The position numbers and the translations under genes were made by a program. From the NCBI GenBank assembly GCA_028673005.1, contig CM054117.1, positions 35,418,061 through 35,482,060 on the forward strand: 64,000 nt of DNA, given 5' to 3'. Below the pieces are notes generated by a model. The model saw only the letters and a list, made by a program, of their open reading frames with translations. It was not told the origin of the DNA and did not search any database. This stretch comes from Tanypteryx hageni (lineage: Eukaryota > Arthropoda > Insecta > Odonata > Petaluridae). Shown here one piece after another: positions 1-10,992 of the stretch; positions within the stretch are counted from its first letter, which is position 1, and each line of letters opens with the position of its first letter.

Positions 1-1
1 A

Positions 2-820
2 ACAAGAGGGAAGTGTTTACTAACATTAGTTGATGCTTGCAATTCCGATGTAGTTATAGGGACAAAATCATGGTTAAAAAGCGATATAAACTCGAATGAG
101 ATATTTCCACTTGGTTTCACGGTATATAGAAGAGATCGCGAATCTAGAGGAGGAGGGATTTTCATTTGTGTCAAAGACTGCTTTGAATGTACCCTTGAAT
201 GGGTAGGAAACGATTGCGAGGCAATGTGTATAAAATTAAGAAATCCTTTCTTAAAAAAGCAAATCGATATTATAGCAGCGTATAGGAAACCGGGATAGGA
301 TTATTATTTGTTAGAAATGTTAGCGAACCTATTCATCGAAAATTCGTAAACGCAGGACATATTAATTGTGGGTGACTTAAAATTACCTTCGGTTAAGTGG
401 GATGGGTCATCAGCGGGGGGCGGGAGGGCTGAGGAATTGGCAAACAGCTTTATCTATGAAGGGGGATTCACGTAGGTAGTAAGAAGGCCAACCAAGGGGG
501 GGGGGGTAACATTCTCGATGTCTTTCTTATAAGGCCGTATGAGTCACTTATTTGCTCGGAGTCAATGGCAGGTAATAGTGACCATGATGCTGTTTATTTA
601 GAAATGGACTGGGTTGTTACGAATTCAATGAAGAAGAAGCGAAAAACTAAGGTATGGCAATATAGCAGAGGCGATAGAATTGGATTTCGACAATATTTAA
701 CGGAAAGTTTTCCAAAGTGGGCAAGTGAAGGGGGAAGCGTAGAAGAAATGTGGGTAGCGTTTAGTGCCTGGCTGTCGAAGGGTAAGGACGTGCCGTTCAC
801 TTCCTCCTGCAAGAGCTTCT
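2..820 (+). pseudogene. Decayed LINE ORF2 endonuclease fragment
   Basis: Remnant of an apurinic-like (EEP-fold) endonuclease domain of a CR1-type non-LTR retrotransposon. In frame from position 2 one reads DVVIGTKSWL, then EIFPLGFTVYRRDR and GGGIF, which match the same blocks in the better preserved LINE at 2442 onward. Stops interrupt at about 298 and later. GDLKLPSVKWDG is visible near 370-410, and after a frame change at a G-run near 496-507 the SDH motif appears as GNSDHDAVYLEMDW (565-606). The last open stretch ends at 820. The 5' part lies outside the window and no RT domain follows, so this copy is dead. Confidence 0.8.
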
Positions 821-829
821 GACCTGCGG

Positions 830-1335
830 GTGACCGGCGCTTTAATAGCAGTAGCTGTAGAGTAGCTGTAGCAGCTGTCCTTCCGTAGCTGTATCGTTGT
901 GTAGCAGTAGAAGTAGAGTCGAAGTAACCGTACTGATAAGTAGAACTAACATTTATTTATATTGTTTATTGTAGTATCTCTTAATCCCAATATCGTCATT
1001 TTTCAGTAGTATTTTTCTAGCACTTGCTTTAAAAAACTCATATTCAGGTAGTAATTGTTTCTGTAAGAACTCTACGCTGTTTGTGTACTAACTTAACTTG
1101 TTTTAACTTGATTATCGCTGTTGGTGTACTAATTTAAATTGTTTTAACGCTTGCTTGTGTTTCTATCTTGCCTGTTCGCTAACGTTGTTTGTGCGGTGAG
1201 TCAGCGCTTCCCTTTCACTTTTTACCTGCGTTCCTCTCTAGCGTAGACCTTAAGTCCACGAATTAGTTAGTCACTTAGTATAACCTTAGCTTGAAGTTTA
1301 ATTTAATTCATAGCTAGTACAGATTAGTGTTTAGG
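830..1335 (+). other. 5' UTR/leader of the CR1-like LINE
   Basis: This stretch lies between the dead endonuclease copy and LINE ORF1. It has a short AGTAGCTGTAG-like repetition (about 845-915) and two similar blocks with TTGTTTTAAC (about 1090-1150). I see no gene in it. It probably contains the internal promoter of the LINE. The exact 5' end is not defined because no target-site duplication was found. Confidence 0.45.
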
Positions 1336-2367
1336 ATGGCTTCACCTAGGATTCCCGTTTCCTCCTTTCTATGCGACGCTGATTTCGAGGGAATGAGGTC
1401 TCGAATCACGGAGCTGGTAAGAGAGGTTACGGACCTCCGTCGGAGGGTGGCAAGAGCGGAGTCGGCCCTTGTTCGTGTTGGGAGAACGCATCCATCCCCG
1501 AGAACTCACCGCGCCATGATGGCGACTCGGGTGCGCTCGAGTGCGAAAGTCGGTGGTGTGATCGAGGGTGTTTGTGGGACCTCTTCGGGGGCTGGGGTCG
1601 CTCCAATCCTGAAACCCAACGATTGGAGAGTGGTCTCCAACCGGGGGGATCGTGGGGTGGTCCTGCGAAGGCTGGGAGTTGGGAATGCCTCGGCAGACCC
1701 TCTTCCAGTTTGCAATCGGTTCGCGGCGTTGTCGGAGGACGACACTTCGGCCGATGCTCTCGCATCCGCTCCCGTCTCTTTGGCGGAGGCTGGATCTATG
1801 GGAAGTCGGGGTGGGAAGGGAGGGCTCCTAGTAATAGGTAGTTCTAATGTCCGGCGTGTTATGGCTCCCTTGCTAACTCGGGCCCGCCGGGAGGGAGTGG
1901 CTGAGCGGGTGTTGTCCAGGTGTATACCAGGAGGAACGGTCCCCCAAGTGACGAGGGCGGTACGGGAGTCGGTGGAGTCAACGGGTTACTCTAGGCTGCG
2001 GATGGTGGTCCATGTTGGGACTAACGACGCCTCGAAGCGCGGGTCCGAGGAGATTCTAAGTTCTTTTGAGGACTTGGTCGCCGAGGTCACTCGTGTCCGA
2101 GAGGAGTCGGGTTCTGATGTGCGGCTCACCATTTGTAGTATTGTCCCGCGGATTGACTGTGGTTCGGAGGTTTGGAGCCGCGTGGCGGGGCTAAACCAAA
2201 GGCTATGGAATTTCTGTGTGGGCATGGGAGTCGACTTTGTTGATCTCCGGCCGGTTCTCGGATCGTGTAGGGTACCCCTAAACGGCTCTGGAGTTCATTA
2301 CACGACCGAGGCTTCACAGAGTGTAGCGTGTAGGATCTTCGACCATGGTAGGTCTTTTTTAGATTAG
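1336..2367 (+). CDS. LINE ORF1 with SGNH-hydrolase-like domain
   Basis: ORF1 of a CR1-like retrotransposon, about 343 residues. I choose the ATG at 1336; the frame is open a little upstream but only from a GTG. The N-terminal third has a heptad-like stretch (ITELVREVTDLRRRVARAES) that could form a coiled coil. The C-terminal half has SGNH-esterase blocks: LLVIGSSNVRR (block I, nucleophile Ser), HVGTNDA (block III-like) and GSGVHYTTEAS (block V, the catalytic Asp/His region being GVHY). Such esterase-type ORF1 proteins are known in CR1/L2 elements, where they are thought to act in the ribonucleoprotein. The frame is uninterrupted, so this is a young copy. Confidence 0.85.
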   Translation: MASPRIPVSSFLCDADFEGMRSRITELVREVTDLRRRVARAESALVRVGRTHPSPRTHRAMMATRVRSSAKVGGVIEGVCGTSSGAGVAPILKPNDWRVVSNRGDRGVVLRRLGVGNASADPLPVCNRFAALSEDDTSADALASAPVSLAEAGSMGSRGGKGGLLVIGSSNVRRVMAPLLTRARREGVAERVLSRCIPGGTVPQVTRAVRESVESTGYSRLRMVVHVGTNDASKRGSEEILSSFEDLVAEVTRVREESGSDVRLTICSIVPRIDCGSEVWSRVAGLNQRLWNFCVGMGVDFVDLRPVLGSCRVPLNGSGVHYTTEASQSVACRIFDHGRSFLD

Positions 2368-5248
2368 AGAGTAGGGTAGGGTGTAGGCGTATTAGGAGAT
2401 TTCATAGGGGCATCGAGTGTAATACAGTTTCTGGTCGCAAAGTGAGAGAGTCCACCTGCGAAAGCCGTAATAGAGCAGTTAATGCTTCGGGCGATAACGA
2501 GAAATTAAATATTATAGTCTTAAACTGCCGCAGCATTCGTAGGAAGTCTGCCGAACTCGAACACGTAATTCGCACGTTGCATGCGGATGTAGTTATAGGT
2601 ACGGAAAGTTGGCTCACTGAAGATATCGCTAGCCAAGAAATTTTTCCGAAAAGCTATAGAGTATACAGAAAAGACCGCGCCAATAGAATAGGTGGCGGAG
2701 TATTTCTGGCAATAAGTGAAAAGTACGATAGTTGTCAGATCCCTATTATCGATGAAACGACCGAGAGCGTGTGGTGCCGCCTAGGTAAGGATAATTCGAA
2801 AAAGATATATTTATGCTCATTTTACAGACCACCTAATGCCAAAGTTGATTATATTTTAAGTTTAGAGAGGCAATTAGCCGAGCTTAGATCTATTATGAAC
2901 GACGGTTACGTGATAATTGGAGGCGATTTTAGCTTACCGTCAATCGATTGGGAATACCTATGTTTCGTTACGGGAGGTAAAGAACGCGAATCGTATGAAG
3001 CCTTAATTGACACGTTTCATGAATATTCCTTAATCCAGATGGTACAAAAAGCCACGCGTTCGGGCAATGTTCTCGACTTGCTTGCTTCTAACATCCCGCA
3101 TAGGATAACTAAGGTATCCACAGAGGAGGGACTTAGCGACCATCGAGCTGTGTATGCGGAGTGCGAATTAAAGCTCAAAAGACATCCTAAGCCTCTTCGG
3201 AATGTATACGCTTTCGCCAAGGCCGACTTTAAAAGTTTCAGCTTACATCTCAAAAGTACCTTTATCAGTTATCGTGAAAAGACAGAACGATTAGGTATGG
3301 AGCCATCATGGTTATTATTTAAGAATATACTAGGAAGAGGTATCAATAGATTTATCCCCAGTAAGTTAAAATCTGATAAGAAAGAACCTCGTTGGTTTAA
3401 TAAGGAAGTCAGGATTGCCTCAAGACGACAGAGGCGTAGCCACGCAAAATTGAAAAACATACCTACCACCGCTTCCGATGAGTATCGCACAGCTATAGTC
3501 CATGAGTATAACAGTGCCCGCGTACTAGCGAGAAAAACCATGCGTAACGCATTTAACACCTTCCGGAATGAGGTATTAAATACAAAATTGAAGGAGTATC
3601 CAAAAGCGTTCTGGTCCTACGTAAAAGAAGTCAAGGAGTGGGTCCTTCAATACGCTCCCTGCGATGTGATTCCGGAGACATCCTTCACGATGGGGAGGAT
3701 AAAGCTTATCTACTAAACGTTTACTTCGCGAAGGCGTTCACGGCAGGTGGAAATATACTTAAAGATAATCTTATTCCCGATGGATGTACTCGGATGGATA
3801 ATATTAAAATCTCTGAGGCAGGAATAGCGAAGCAACTGAGTGCGATAAAGCCCAACAAAAATCCTGGACCAGAAGGAATTCCCGCGCGTGTATTAAAAGA
3901 ACTAGCAGAAGATATAGCTCCCTTCCTTCGGATAGTTTTCGAGAAATCTCTTACCCTCTGTGAGGTTCCTGATGATTGGAAACTAGCACACGTCACACCC
4001 ATTCATAAGGGAGGTGACAAAGAAAACCCCGAAAATTATAGGCCGATTTCTCTAACATCATTATCATGTAAGATTTTGGAGCACATTATTGTTAGCAACA
4101 CAATGCGTTATCTTGAGAGTAGATCGCTGTTAGTCAGCTGTCAACATGGCTTCAGAAAAGGTAAATCCTGTGACACCCAACTCGGTCTGTTTTTGAATGA
4201 TGTTTTATCATGCGGCGAAAATAATAAGCAGGTCGATGCAGTGTTCCTTGATTTTAGAAAAGCTTTTGACAAGGTTCCCCACCGTAAGTTGTTATTAAAA
4301 TTGGGAAATCTTGGCGTTAATGTTAAAGTCATTAACTGGGTTCGCGCTTTCCTTTGGAATAGAAAACAAAAAGTAGTCATCGATGGTAAGTCCTCGAGTG
4401 TGGCAGATGTAGTCTCTGGAGTGCCGCAGGGTAGTGTGATCGGACCTATGCTTTTCTTGCTTTATATAAACGACATCAGCTCAGTTGTAAAAAGTAATAT
4501 CAGGCTTTTTGCGGATGACACCGTAGTCTATAGAGAAATTAGTGGTCCTAGCGACCATCGTCAGCTTCAGGATGATCTGGAAGCGTTATCTGTTTGGTGC
4601 AAGGAATGGCAGCTAGAAATCAATCAGAAAAAGAGTAACGTTCTAAACTTTTGGAAATCTAGAAGCCCATCGTCCGTGTTTACCTACTCGATAGATGGTG
4701 AGATCATTCCTGTTTCGGAATCCGTGAAATACCTCGGGGTAACCTTGAATCGTGACCTGTCTTGGGACACCCACATAAGACGAGTGATAGGTGCGGCAAA
4801 TAAGAAGTTGGCTTTTGTGCGTAGGATAGTCAGGAAAAGCACGGAAAAGGTGAGAGAATCCTGTTATTTATCGTTGGTTAGACCTCAAATGGAATACGCA
4901 GCAGCGGTTTGGGATCCATATCAGAGGGGACTCATAAAGGATTTAGAAAAAATACAGCGGCGAGCAGCTAGATTCGTGAAAAAGAATTACGATAAAAAAC
5001 AGAGCGTTACGTTACTCATTGATGAGTTGAGTTGGCCATCGTTGAAAGATCGTAGATTACAGGCGAGACTTAAACTTCTAGATAAATATAGGTCGGAGAT
5101 ATTCGTAAATGAAATGAAGGATATTATTCGACAACCAACGTATATCGGACGGAGGGATAATGACGACAAGATTCGCGAAATAGATAGTAGGACGGAGAGG
5201 TATAAGGAGTCCTTTTTCCCTAGGACAATACGTGACCACAATAGATAA
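2352..5248 (+). pseudogene. LINE ORF2: endonuclease-reverse transcriptase, one frameshift
   Basis: ORF2 of the same CR1-like element. The endonuclease half (to about 3640) shows LNCRSIRRKS, DVVIGTESWL, SFYRPPN, GGDFSLPSIDW and LSDHRAVYAE. The reverse transcriptase half (from about 3640) shows ENYRPISLTSLSCKILE, DAVFLDFRKAFDKVPH, GVPQGSVIGPMLF, the catalytic RLFADDTVVY and YLGVTLNRDLSWD. The two halves are in different frames, joined near 3635-3640 (after FWSYVKEVK), so one small indel separates them; otherwise the ORF is intact to 5248. The frame is already open from 2352 and overlaps the end of ORF1 by 16 nt. No ATG lies before the endonuclease core, so translation may depend on coupling to ORF1. 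Family placement (CR1 clade) is by motif reading only. Confidence 0.88.
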
Positions 5249-5342
5249 CAGTGAATAATAATTAGTTAGGAACTTGGTGCGCGGCACCTCCTGCCATCCA
5301 CCGTCAAGGTGACTTGCAGGGTAATATGTAGATGTAGATGTA
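5249..5342 (+). other. LINE 3' UTR with short-repeat tail
   Basis: Short 3' UTR ending in a GTAGAT-type hexamer tail (about 5326-5342) instead of poly(A). CR1-type elements often end in short tandem repeats. The next LINE fragment begins immediately after. Confidence 0.55.
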
Positions 5343-7267
5343 AGAAAATATTGTTGTTAGGACTACAGAAGTACGTGCCCGTAAATATTCTGAAGGACAA
5401 TCCTGATCCTGAGTATTATAACAAAACTATTAGAGTTCTGAAAAGAAAAGTAAGAAAATCGCATAATATGAAACATTTAGGATATTTATATTCTAGTAAA
5501 TATGTTAAATTAACGCAAGACTTAAACAAAGAAAAAAGATAGGCGAAAGAAAAATATCTTATAAATATTTTAGATAAAAATAACGGTAGTGAATTCTATA
5601 AATATCTTAGAAGACATAGGGAAAACATAGAGAAATCAGCTACGATAAAAAATTCAGACGGTGACATAATCGTAGGAGACGAAGAGAAGGCAAATGAGTT
5701 CAATAGGTGGTACGCTAGCGTGTTTAGGAAAACCGAAAATGTTAAGACTTTAGTGCAGAGTGTTACAAAGGATAGAGCGTCGGAAACGGAGTTAAATAAA
5801 TACACTGGATTGACGCAAGAGCCAAAACACATTAACATTAGGGATGCGGAAATTTTTAAAAAAGTGGCGAGGTTAAAAGATCGCAAATCTAGGGGACCAG
5901 ATGATATTGCGGGAGAGGCATTAAAGTTGGGTTCTAGGGAAATAGTACCGTATCTGCGATTATCATTTACTGTCACTTTAAATAACGATAGTATACCGGC
6001 GGACTGGAAGAAGGAGATACCTATTTATAAGAGAGGGAACAAAACCAACGTTGAAAGTTAGAGGCCTGTTAGTCTAACATCAGTAGTTTGCAAGCTGATG
6101 GAAATAATAATAGCTGACTACTTGCGCAACTTTTGGGAAGTAAATAATTGGCTATGTAAAAATCAGCACAGGTGTATAAAAGGCTACTCTTGTGATACTC
6201 AGTTACTAGGACTCATTCAGGATATTGCAGACACAATTGATGAAGGGGAAGAGGTGGATGGGATTGTAAGAGATTTTGCAAAAGCATTTGATACTGTCTC
6301 TCATGACATTCTTATAGCTAAATTTTGTAAGTTAAGCATAGATAAGAGAGTGATCTCCTGGATTAAAAATTTCCTTATTGGTAGGTGTCAGAGGGTTAGA
6401 ATAGGTACAAGTTTGTAAGCTTTTGTGAATATCACATCAGGGGTGCCCCAAGGAAGCGTTTTAGGTCCGTTACTAATTCTTACTTATGTTAACGACCTTC
6501 CGAATGTCATGAATTCAAGGATTCGTCTATTTGCTGATGATTGTATTATATATAGAAAAATAAAAAGTGAGGAAGACCGGGAAATTTTACAAGAGGATAT
6601 CGAAAAGTTAGAAGTTTGGATTAGGATAAACAAAATTAGTGTAAATATTAACAAAAGCAAACACGTTCCGTTCTCAAAAAAAATACTAATAAGTGAGCGC
6701 AGATACAACCTACACGGCGAACTGGTACCAAAACATGATTGCTGTAAGTATTTAGGCGTCCACGTAGCAAAATATCTAGGATGGGATAGGCATATGGACA
6801 GTATTATAGGAAAAGCATATAAAAACATACATTATATTATGCGAAATCTTAAAGGAAGTAGTAGGGCTGCGAAGGAAAAGGCGTACAAAACTATAGTCAG
6901 ACCAATACTAGAATGTATGGGATCCGCATGGGATAGGTCAAAAAAGGAAAAAAGAGAAAGTTCAGAGGAAAGTTGCGAGATATGTGCTAGGCAGGTTTAA
7001 AAAGGAAGACAGCGTCACAGAAATGTTGAAAATTCTGGATTGGGAATCATTAGAAAATTGGAGACGAATTAACGGATTAGGGGGACTTTACCAGGCATAC
7101 AGCAATAATGAAGCATGGGAATACTTAAGAAGTAGAATGCAGGTGCAGAATTTTTTAGGGAAAAATAGCCATAAATTTAAAATTACACTTAGGCCTCACA
7201 AAACAAATACAGCAAATTATTCGTTTCTAAACAGGGGAATCAGCGAGTAAAACAAGTTACCTGAGGT
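5343..7267 (+). pseudogene. Second CR1-like LINE, 5'-truncated and broken (RT part)
   Basis: A different, older LINE of the same general clade. From about 5560 the reading gives the ORF2 linker. RT blocks follow in several frames: KSRGPDDIAGEALK, RPVSLTSVVCKLMEII (about 6063-6110, after an in-frame stop), VRDFAKAFDTVSHD, GVPQGSVLGPLLIL (6440s), the catalytic RLFADDCIIYRK and YLGVHVAKYLGWDRH. A stop in the 6416 region, frame changes near 6960-7000 and a stop near 7250 show it is dead. The C-terminus reads SFLNRGISE..NKLPEV and is interrupted by an inserted ORF1 fragment at 7268, after which the same element appears to resume. Confidence 0.8.
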
Positions 7268-7584
7268 ACGGAGCTGGTAAGAGAGTTTACGGATCTCCGT
7301 CGGAGGGTGGCAAGAGCGGAGTCGGCCCTTGTTCGTGTTGGGAGAACGCATCCATCCCCGAGAACTCACCGCGCCATGATGGCGACTCGGGTGCGCTCGA
7401 GTGCGAAAGTCGGTGGTGTGATCGAGGGTGTTTGTGGGACCTCATCGGGGGCTGGGGTCGCTCCAATCCTGAAACCCAACGATTGGAGAGTGGTCTCCAA
7501 CCGGGGGGATCGTGGGGTTGTCCTGCGAAGGCTGGGAGCTTGGAATGCCTCGGCAGACCCTATCCCAGTTTGCAATCGGTTCGC
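7268..7584 (+). repeat. 317-bp internal ORF1 fragment of the first LINE
   Basis: This segment aligns without gaps to 1408-1724 of the complete LINE, inside ORF1, with about 8 mismatches (roughly 97% identity by eye). It sits inside the C-terminal coding end of the second LINE, between NKLPEV and the resumed KDAKYFKSRVSSY. It has neither end of the parent element, so it is not an ordinary 5'-truncated insertion. Confidence 0.85.
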
Positions 7585-8009
7585 TCTTCAAGCTCTTACC
7601 AAAGGACGCGAAATATTTTAAAAGTAGAGTTAGCTCATATATGCATGGTAAAAATAAGACGAACTGTGAGGAGGAATATTAGTAACATCCATATCTACGT
7701 AACTGTGCCTAAGTGCAGAAAAAGTAGGGGATATCTTGGAAGGGTGAAGTACGGTGGGGACTTCGTGGGCCCCGTGACCGCTACAGTAGTCGTGAAGGCC
7801 TTCCATGAACCCACGAAAATCCGCACTCTAGGCACTAATTGTAATTAGTTTGAAATTGTATATTGTTAAATATTTTTAAATATTTCTAATATAATTTATG
7901 AGGACTTTATTTGTAAAATTGAAATTTAAGAAATATTTACTATGTCTTCCTTGTCACCTGGCCGTCTGGCCAAATTGCAATGTTTTTAAATAAATAAAGT
8001 AACTAGTAA
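7585..8009 (+). other. 3' end and UTR of the second LINE
   Basis: Reading resumes with the LINE C-terminus (KDAKYFKSRVSSYMHG), then an untranslated part. GTGCCTAAGTGC near 7706 pairs imperfectly with GCACTCTAGGCAC near 7822, forming a long hairpin. A purine/AT-rich end with AATAAATAAA (about 7988-7998) marks the likely 3' terminus. The defensin unit A begins directly after. Confidence 0.5.
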
Positions 8010-8527
8010 GGTAAGGTACTTAAAAGTGAAAAATCTGGAATTTATATTATTTATATTATTATTTATATTATTATTCTATTTTTTATATAATCATTACTTA
8101 TGCTCATTTCCATTATACTTCCAGCCAGTATAGTGAAAACTGCAACCTTACCATCCGTGGGCGAAATTTTAAAATTATCAACCAACAATGATTACTTGGA
8201 TGATTTTAGTAGAAATATATAATTTTATATTTAAATTATATTTAGAAATTGTTATATTTAAATATATATTAGTGCCATTCTAGTGAGAATTAAGCGTGCC
8301 TTTCTGCAAAAAATTTTCTCGAAGACAATATCATCATTCATCACATTAAAAATATTTTGCATTAAAAAATATTTCATCGTAGATCACAAAATTACACGGA
8401 GCTCTTCCTATCAATGATTGTTAGGGTTTCTCCGAAAAATGATCTTTAAATCAAAGATTTGGAAACGTTGATAGGTCAACAGAACGATAATATTTCCTCT
8501 AATAAATTAATGGCGATGTAGCAACAA

Positions 8528-8989
8528 CAGTGGCGGATTATCGCACAGGCCTATGCCTCGGGCCCCACATGCCCATGGGCCCTCAAACCGACAAAAAAAT
8601 CCGCTTATTATCTTTCATTTATCTTCGCAACGCAGCCTTTGAATTTTCCTTCATGACGTTACGTGTAACCAAGATTCGTCGTCCATGCACTGACTGATTT
8701 AGGGGGGGGTGGTTTCGCACATGGCGCGTGCCAGGGGCCCCGTGAATTAAGGGGCCTCGAAAAAATGTTGTGTATATAATCTTAGAAATAATAAATGTCT
8801 CAATTTTAAAATCAATGGAACCTCTCTATGATTCCACAGAAAAAAGATCGTTAAATGGTTTCACAAAGGAGGGCAGCCGTTAGGAGCGGTTTCGCTATAT
8901 ATTTAGATTGCAGGGCCCTCGACTGCTTAGGGCCAGGGGCGACATATTCTTTACCGCCAGGAGCCCCAGAAGACGAAAATCCGCCACTG
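8528..8989. mobile_element. hAT-type MITE (CAGTGGCGGATT ends), unit A
   Basis: A 462-bp element beginning CAGTGGCGGATT and ending AATCCGCCACTG, a 12-bp terminal inverted repeat. It is flanked by 8-bp direct repeats AGCAACAA (8520-8527) and AGCAACAG (8990-8997), 7 of 8 identical. The 8-bp duplication and CAGTG ends fit hAT elements. The orthologous copy in unit C (28436-28890) has the same flanks, and unit B keeps only the 3' part, so the insertion predates the duplications. No transposase is present. Confidence 0.75.
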
Positions 8990-9036
8990 AGCAACAGCAA
9001 ATCATTACGTGCCCCCGTTGTGGTGCCCGTATGTAA

Positions 9037-9092
9037 AAATAAAATAATAATAATAATAAATAATAATAATATATAAAATAATAATAATAAAA
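9037..9092. repeat. AAT trinucleotide microsatellite
   Basis: Imperfect (AAT)n run near the end of the second conserved block of unit A. Confidence 0.8.
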
Positions 9093-9319
9093 TAATCGCC
9101 GGTAGGTTGTGCGGCGGTGGCAGCTAAAAGATTAGTTTTATATATCTCTTAAACAATACATTATATAGAAAAATGTTTCTTACAAATATATTAGAAATTT
9201 AAATTTCCTACAACATTTATTCCAGTAATTTTTATACTCATCAAAAATTAAAGCAAATATTTAAAAAAATACAGATATGACAAAGAAAAACAGCAATTTC
9301 CGGTTGACCGATGTTTACC

Positions 9320-9540
9320 AAAAAACTATCAGTTATTGTTCCTTTAACAAACTGTCGAATATAAAATTTCGCGTTAACCAGATAAGTAGTTTTTGAGTTA
9401 GAGCACCCACAAATTCTATCATACACACAGACATCGAGGGTATGGTCAAAACGTGTTCAGGGTACCTCAAAACGTGTACTTCCGTTGAATCTCGAAATCG
9501 ATTTCTTCATACTACGTACGGAGAAAGTTAAAATGCGCAT
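9320..9540. repeat. Interspersed repeat block (RTE-like 3' tail), unit A
   Basis: Contains TTTTTGAGTTAGAGC, an ACACAGACATCGAGG stretch, ACGTGTACTTCCGTTGAA and a CTACGTACGGAGAAAG end. The same order occurs at 13745, 21430, 30340, 37680 and 41390 and, inverted, near 51020-51150. Such a tail with CAGACAGACA and a run of conserved blocks resembles 3' UTRs of arthropod RTE-type LINEs. The class is an inference. Confidence 0.5.
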
Positions 9541-10066
9541 CATCATTAAAACAGCGTCCAAAAATCACGTCAATGGCCATCAGCAGCAAGATAAACATTC
9601 TGTTAATTATTTTCGACGTGGAATTTAATGTTTTATAATTTCCTGTAACGAATAACGTGTTTTTCTTATGGAGAACGAAAGTGTGACATGGAACATCTCC
9701 AAATATAATAAAGTTAACAATTTTTGCAGGCACGAACGGTAAATCATAGAAGGAAATACATATCCTGTAGCATTTTCTGTTTAAAACCTCATGGGTAGAG
9801 ATAATATTTCCTTTGGTCCACAGTTCATCTGCCAAGATCGGAAGTACTCGGAGGAGCACGTAAACGAGGAAGCGATTGACGGGGAGACCCCACCCTGCCA
9901 TCGGAGGGAAGAACCAGCTCGTGCTTGAAAAAGATAACGCACAAGAAAGAGTCAACGTCTTAGAGAGTGAGGGAGGGAGGGGCATAGGGATATTCTCGAA
10001 CTAGTTTGCTGATCCACGTCGCTATTAGCAGCTCAATCGGAGACAAAAAAATTAACTCGTGTTCGC

Positions 10067-10107
10067 GGGGAAATCCCGCTTCCCTTGTCGAAAGGATCAT
10101 ATAAAAA
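10067..10107 (+). promoter_or_regulatory. Core promoter of defensin A with kB site and TATA box
   Basis: GGGGAAATCCC at 10067-10077 contains GGGAAATCCC, a full match to the Rel/NF-kB consensus GGGRNNYYCC. About 22 bp after it lies TATAAAAA (10100-10107), which sets a start site near 10130. Arthropod antimicrobial peptide genes are typically induced through kB sites, so immune inducibility is a reasonable inference. Copies B and C keep the TATA box but have GGAGAAATCCC at the kB position. Confidence 0.7.
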
Positions 10108-10130
10108 GAGTCCGCGGATGGTGGGTTGAC

Positions 10131-10190
10131 ATTAAGCAAACAACGGTCCAACAGGCAAGGAGAACCAAACCTCGAAGACAACACCATCAG
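10131..10190 (+). other. 5' UTR exon of defensin A
   Basis: Non-coding first exon inferred from the TATA position (start approximate) and a strong donor, ATCAG|GTGAGA, at 10190/10191. The following intron (10191-10991) ends in TATTTGCACAG one base before the ATG. The same exon and donor occur in copies B and C. Confidence 0.6.
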
Positions 10191-10992
10191 GTGAGACATT
10201 CTTCACATTTGAATATTTACGCGCACCGTCTTGCCAATACAGCTATTCGGATTTTATAAAAAATATTGAATTGCGTCTAGACCTACTATGGCAATTCATA
10301 AAGTTCGTATTTTTATTCGAATTAAATATTTTACGATCCACAATTTCTGAACAGAACTGCTGAGGAATTATAAATCGCATTTGGCGTGTTTATTCTTGAT
10401 TCATTTCTTTTCCGTATTTTACGCGGAAATAAAAATTGTGATATTTTGTTTATGGATCCTATGCGCGTTGTAAGCCCAATTTCATCATAAACGGTCGTAG
10501 GATTCAGTGGTATTCAATAGTCAAAACAGTGTTAAATTTATAATTCTGTACTTATGGGCAGATTCATTTATTAATATACGTAGCCCAGAAAAGCACTAGC
10601 AACTTCATTTTATTCTTATCATCATCGAGAATAATAATGTGAAATACTCGGTAGGTAGAAAACATCACCCAAGCATTAATATCATTGCTGTCTAAAGCAA
10701 TATCAAATTTATCTATAAAACGTTTGGCGCTATTTGTAAACCAGTGATTTTTATATAAATGAAATTACAAATTTAATTATTTAAATTAAATGTGAAATTT
10801 TAAAATATGTTGAAACATGAAAGATATCATTAGAATTTATCGTTCATTTACAAAATAATTTATCCTCCGGCAAGTGGACGAATTTTTCTCCATCTCTAGG
10901 AGACTTTTTTATAAAAGTTTTCATACTTTCACGCATATAACTTTAAATACTTTTGCTTCCCATCTTTAAATGAATTTTTCTATTTGCACAGA

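Noticed and set aside
1427..2317. Several minus-strand and alternative frames over LINE ORF1
   Set aside because: GC-rich codons of ORF1 leave antisense frames open; they are shadows.
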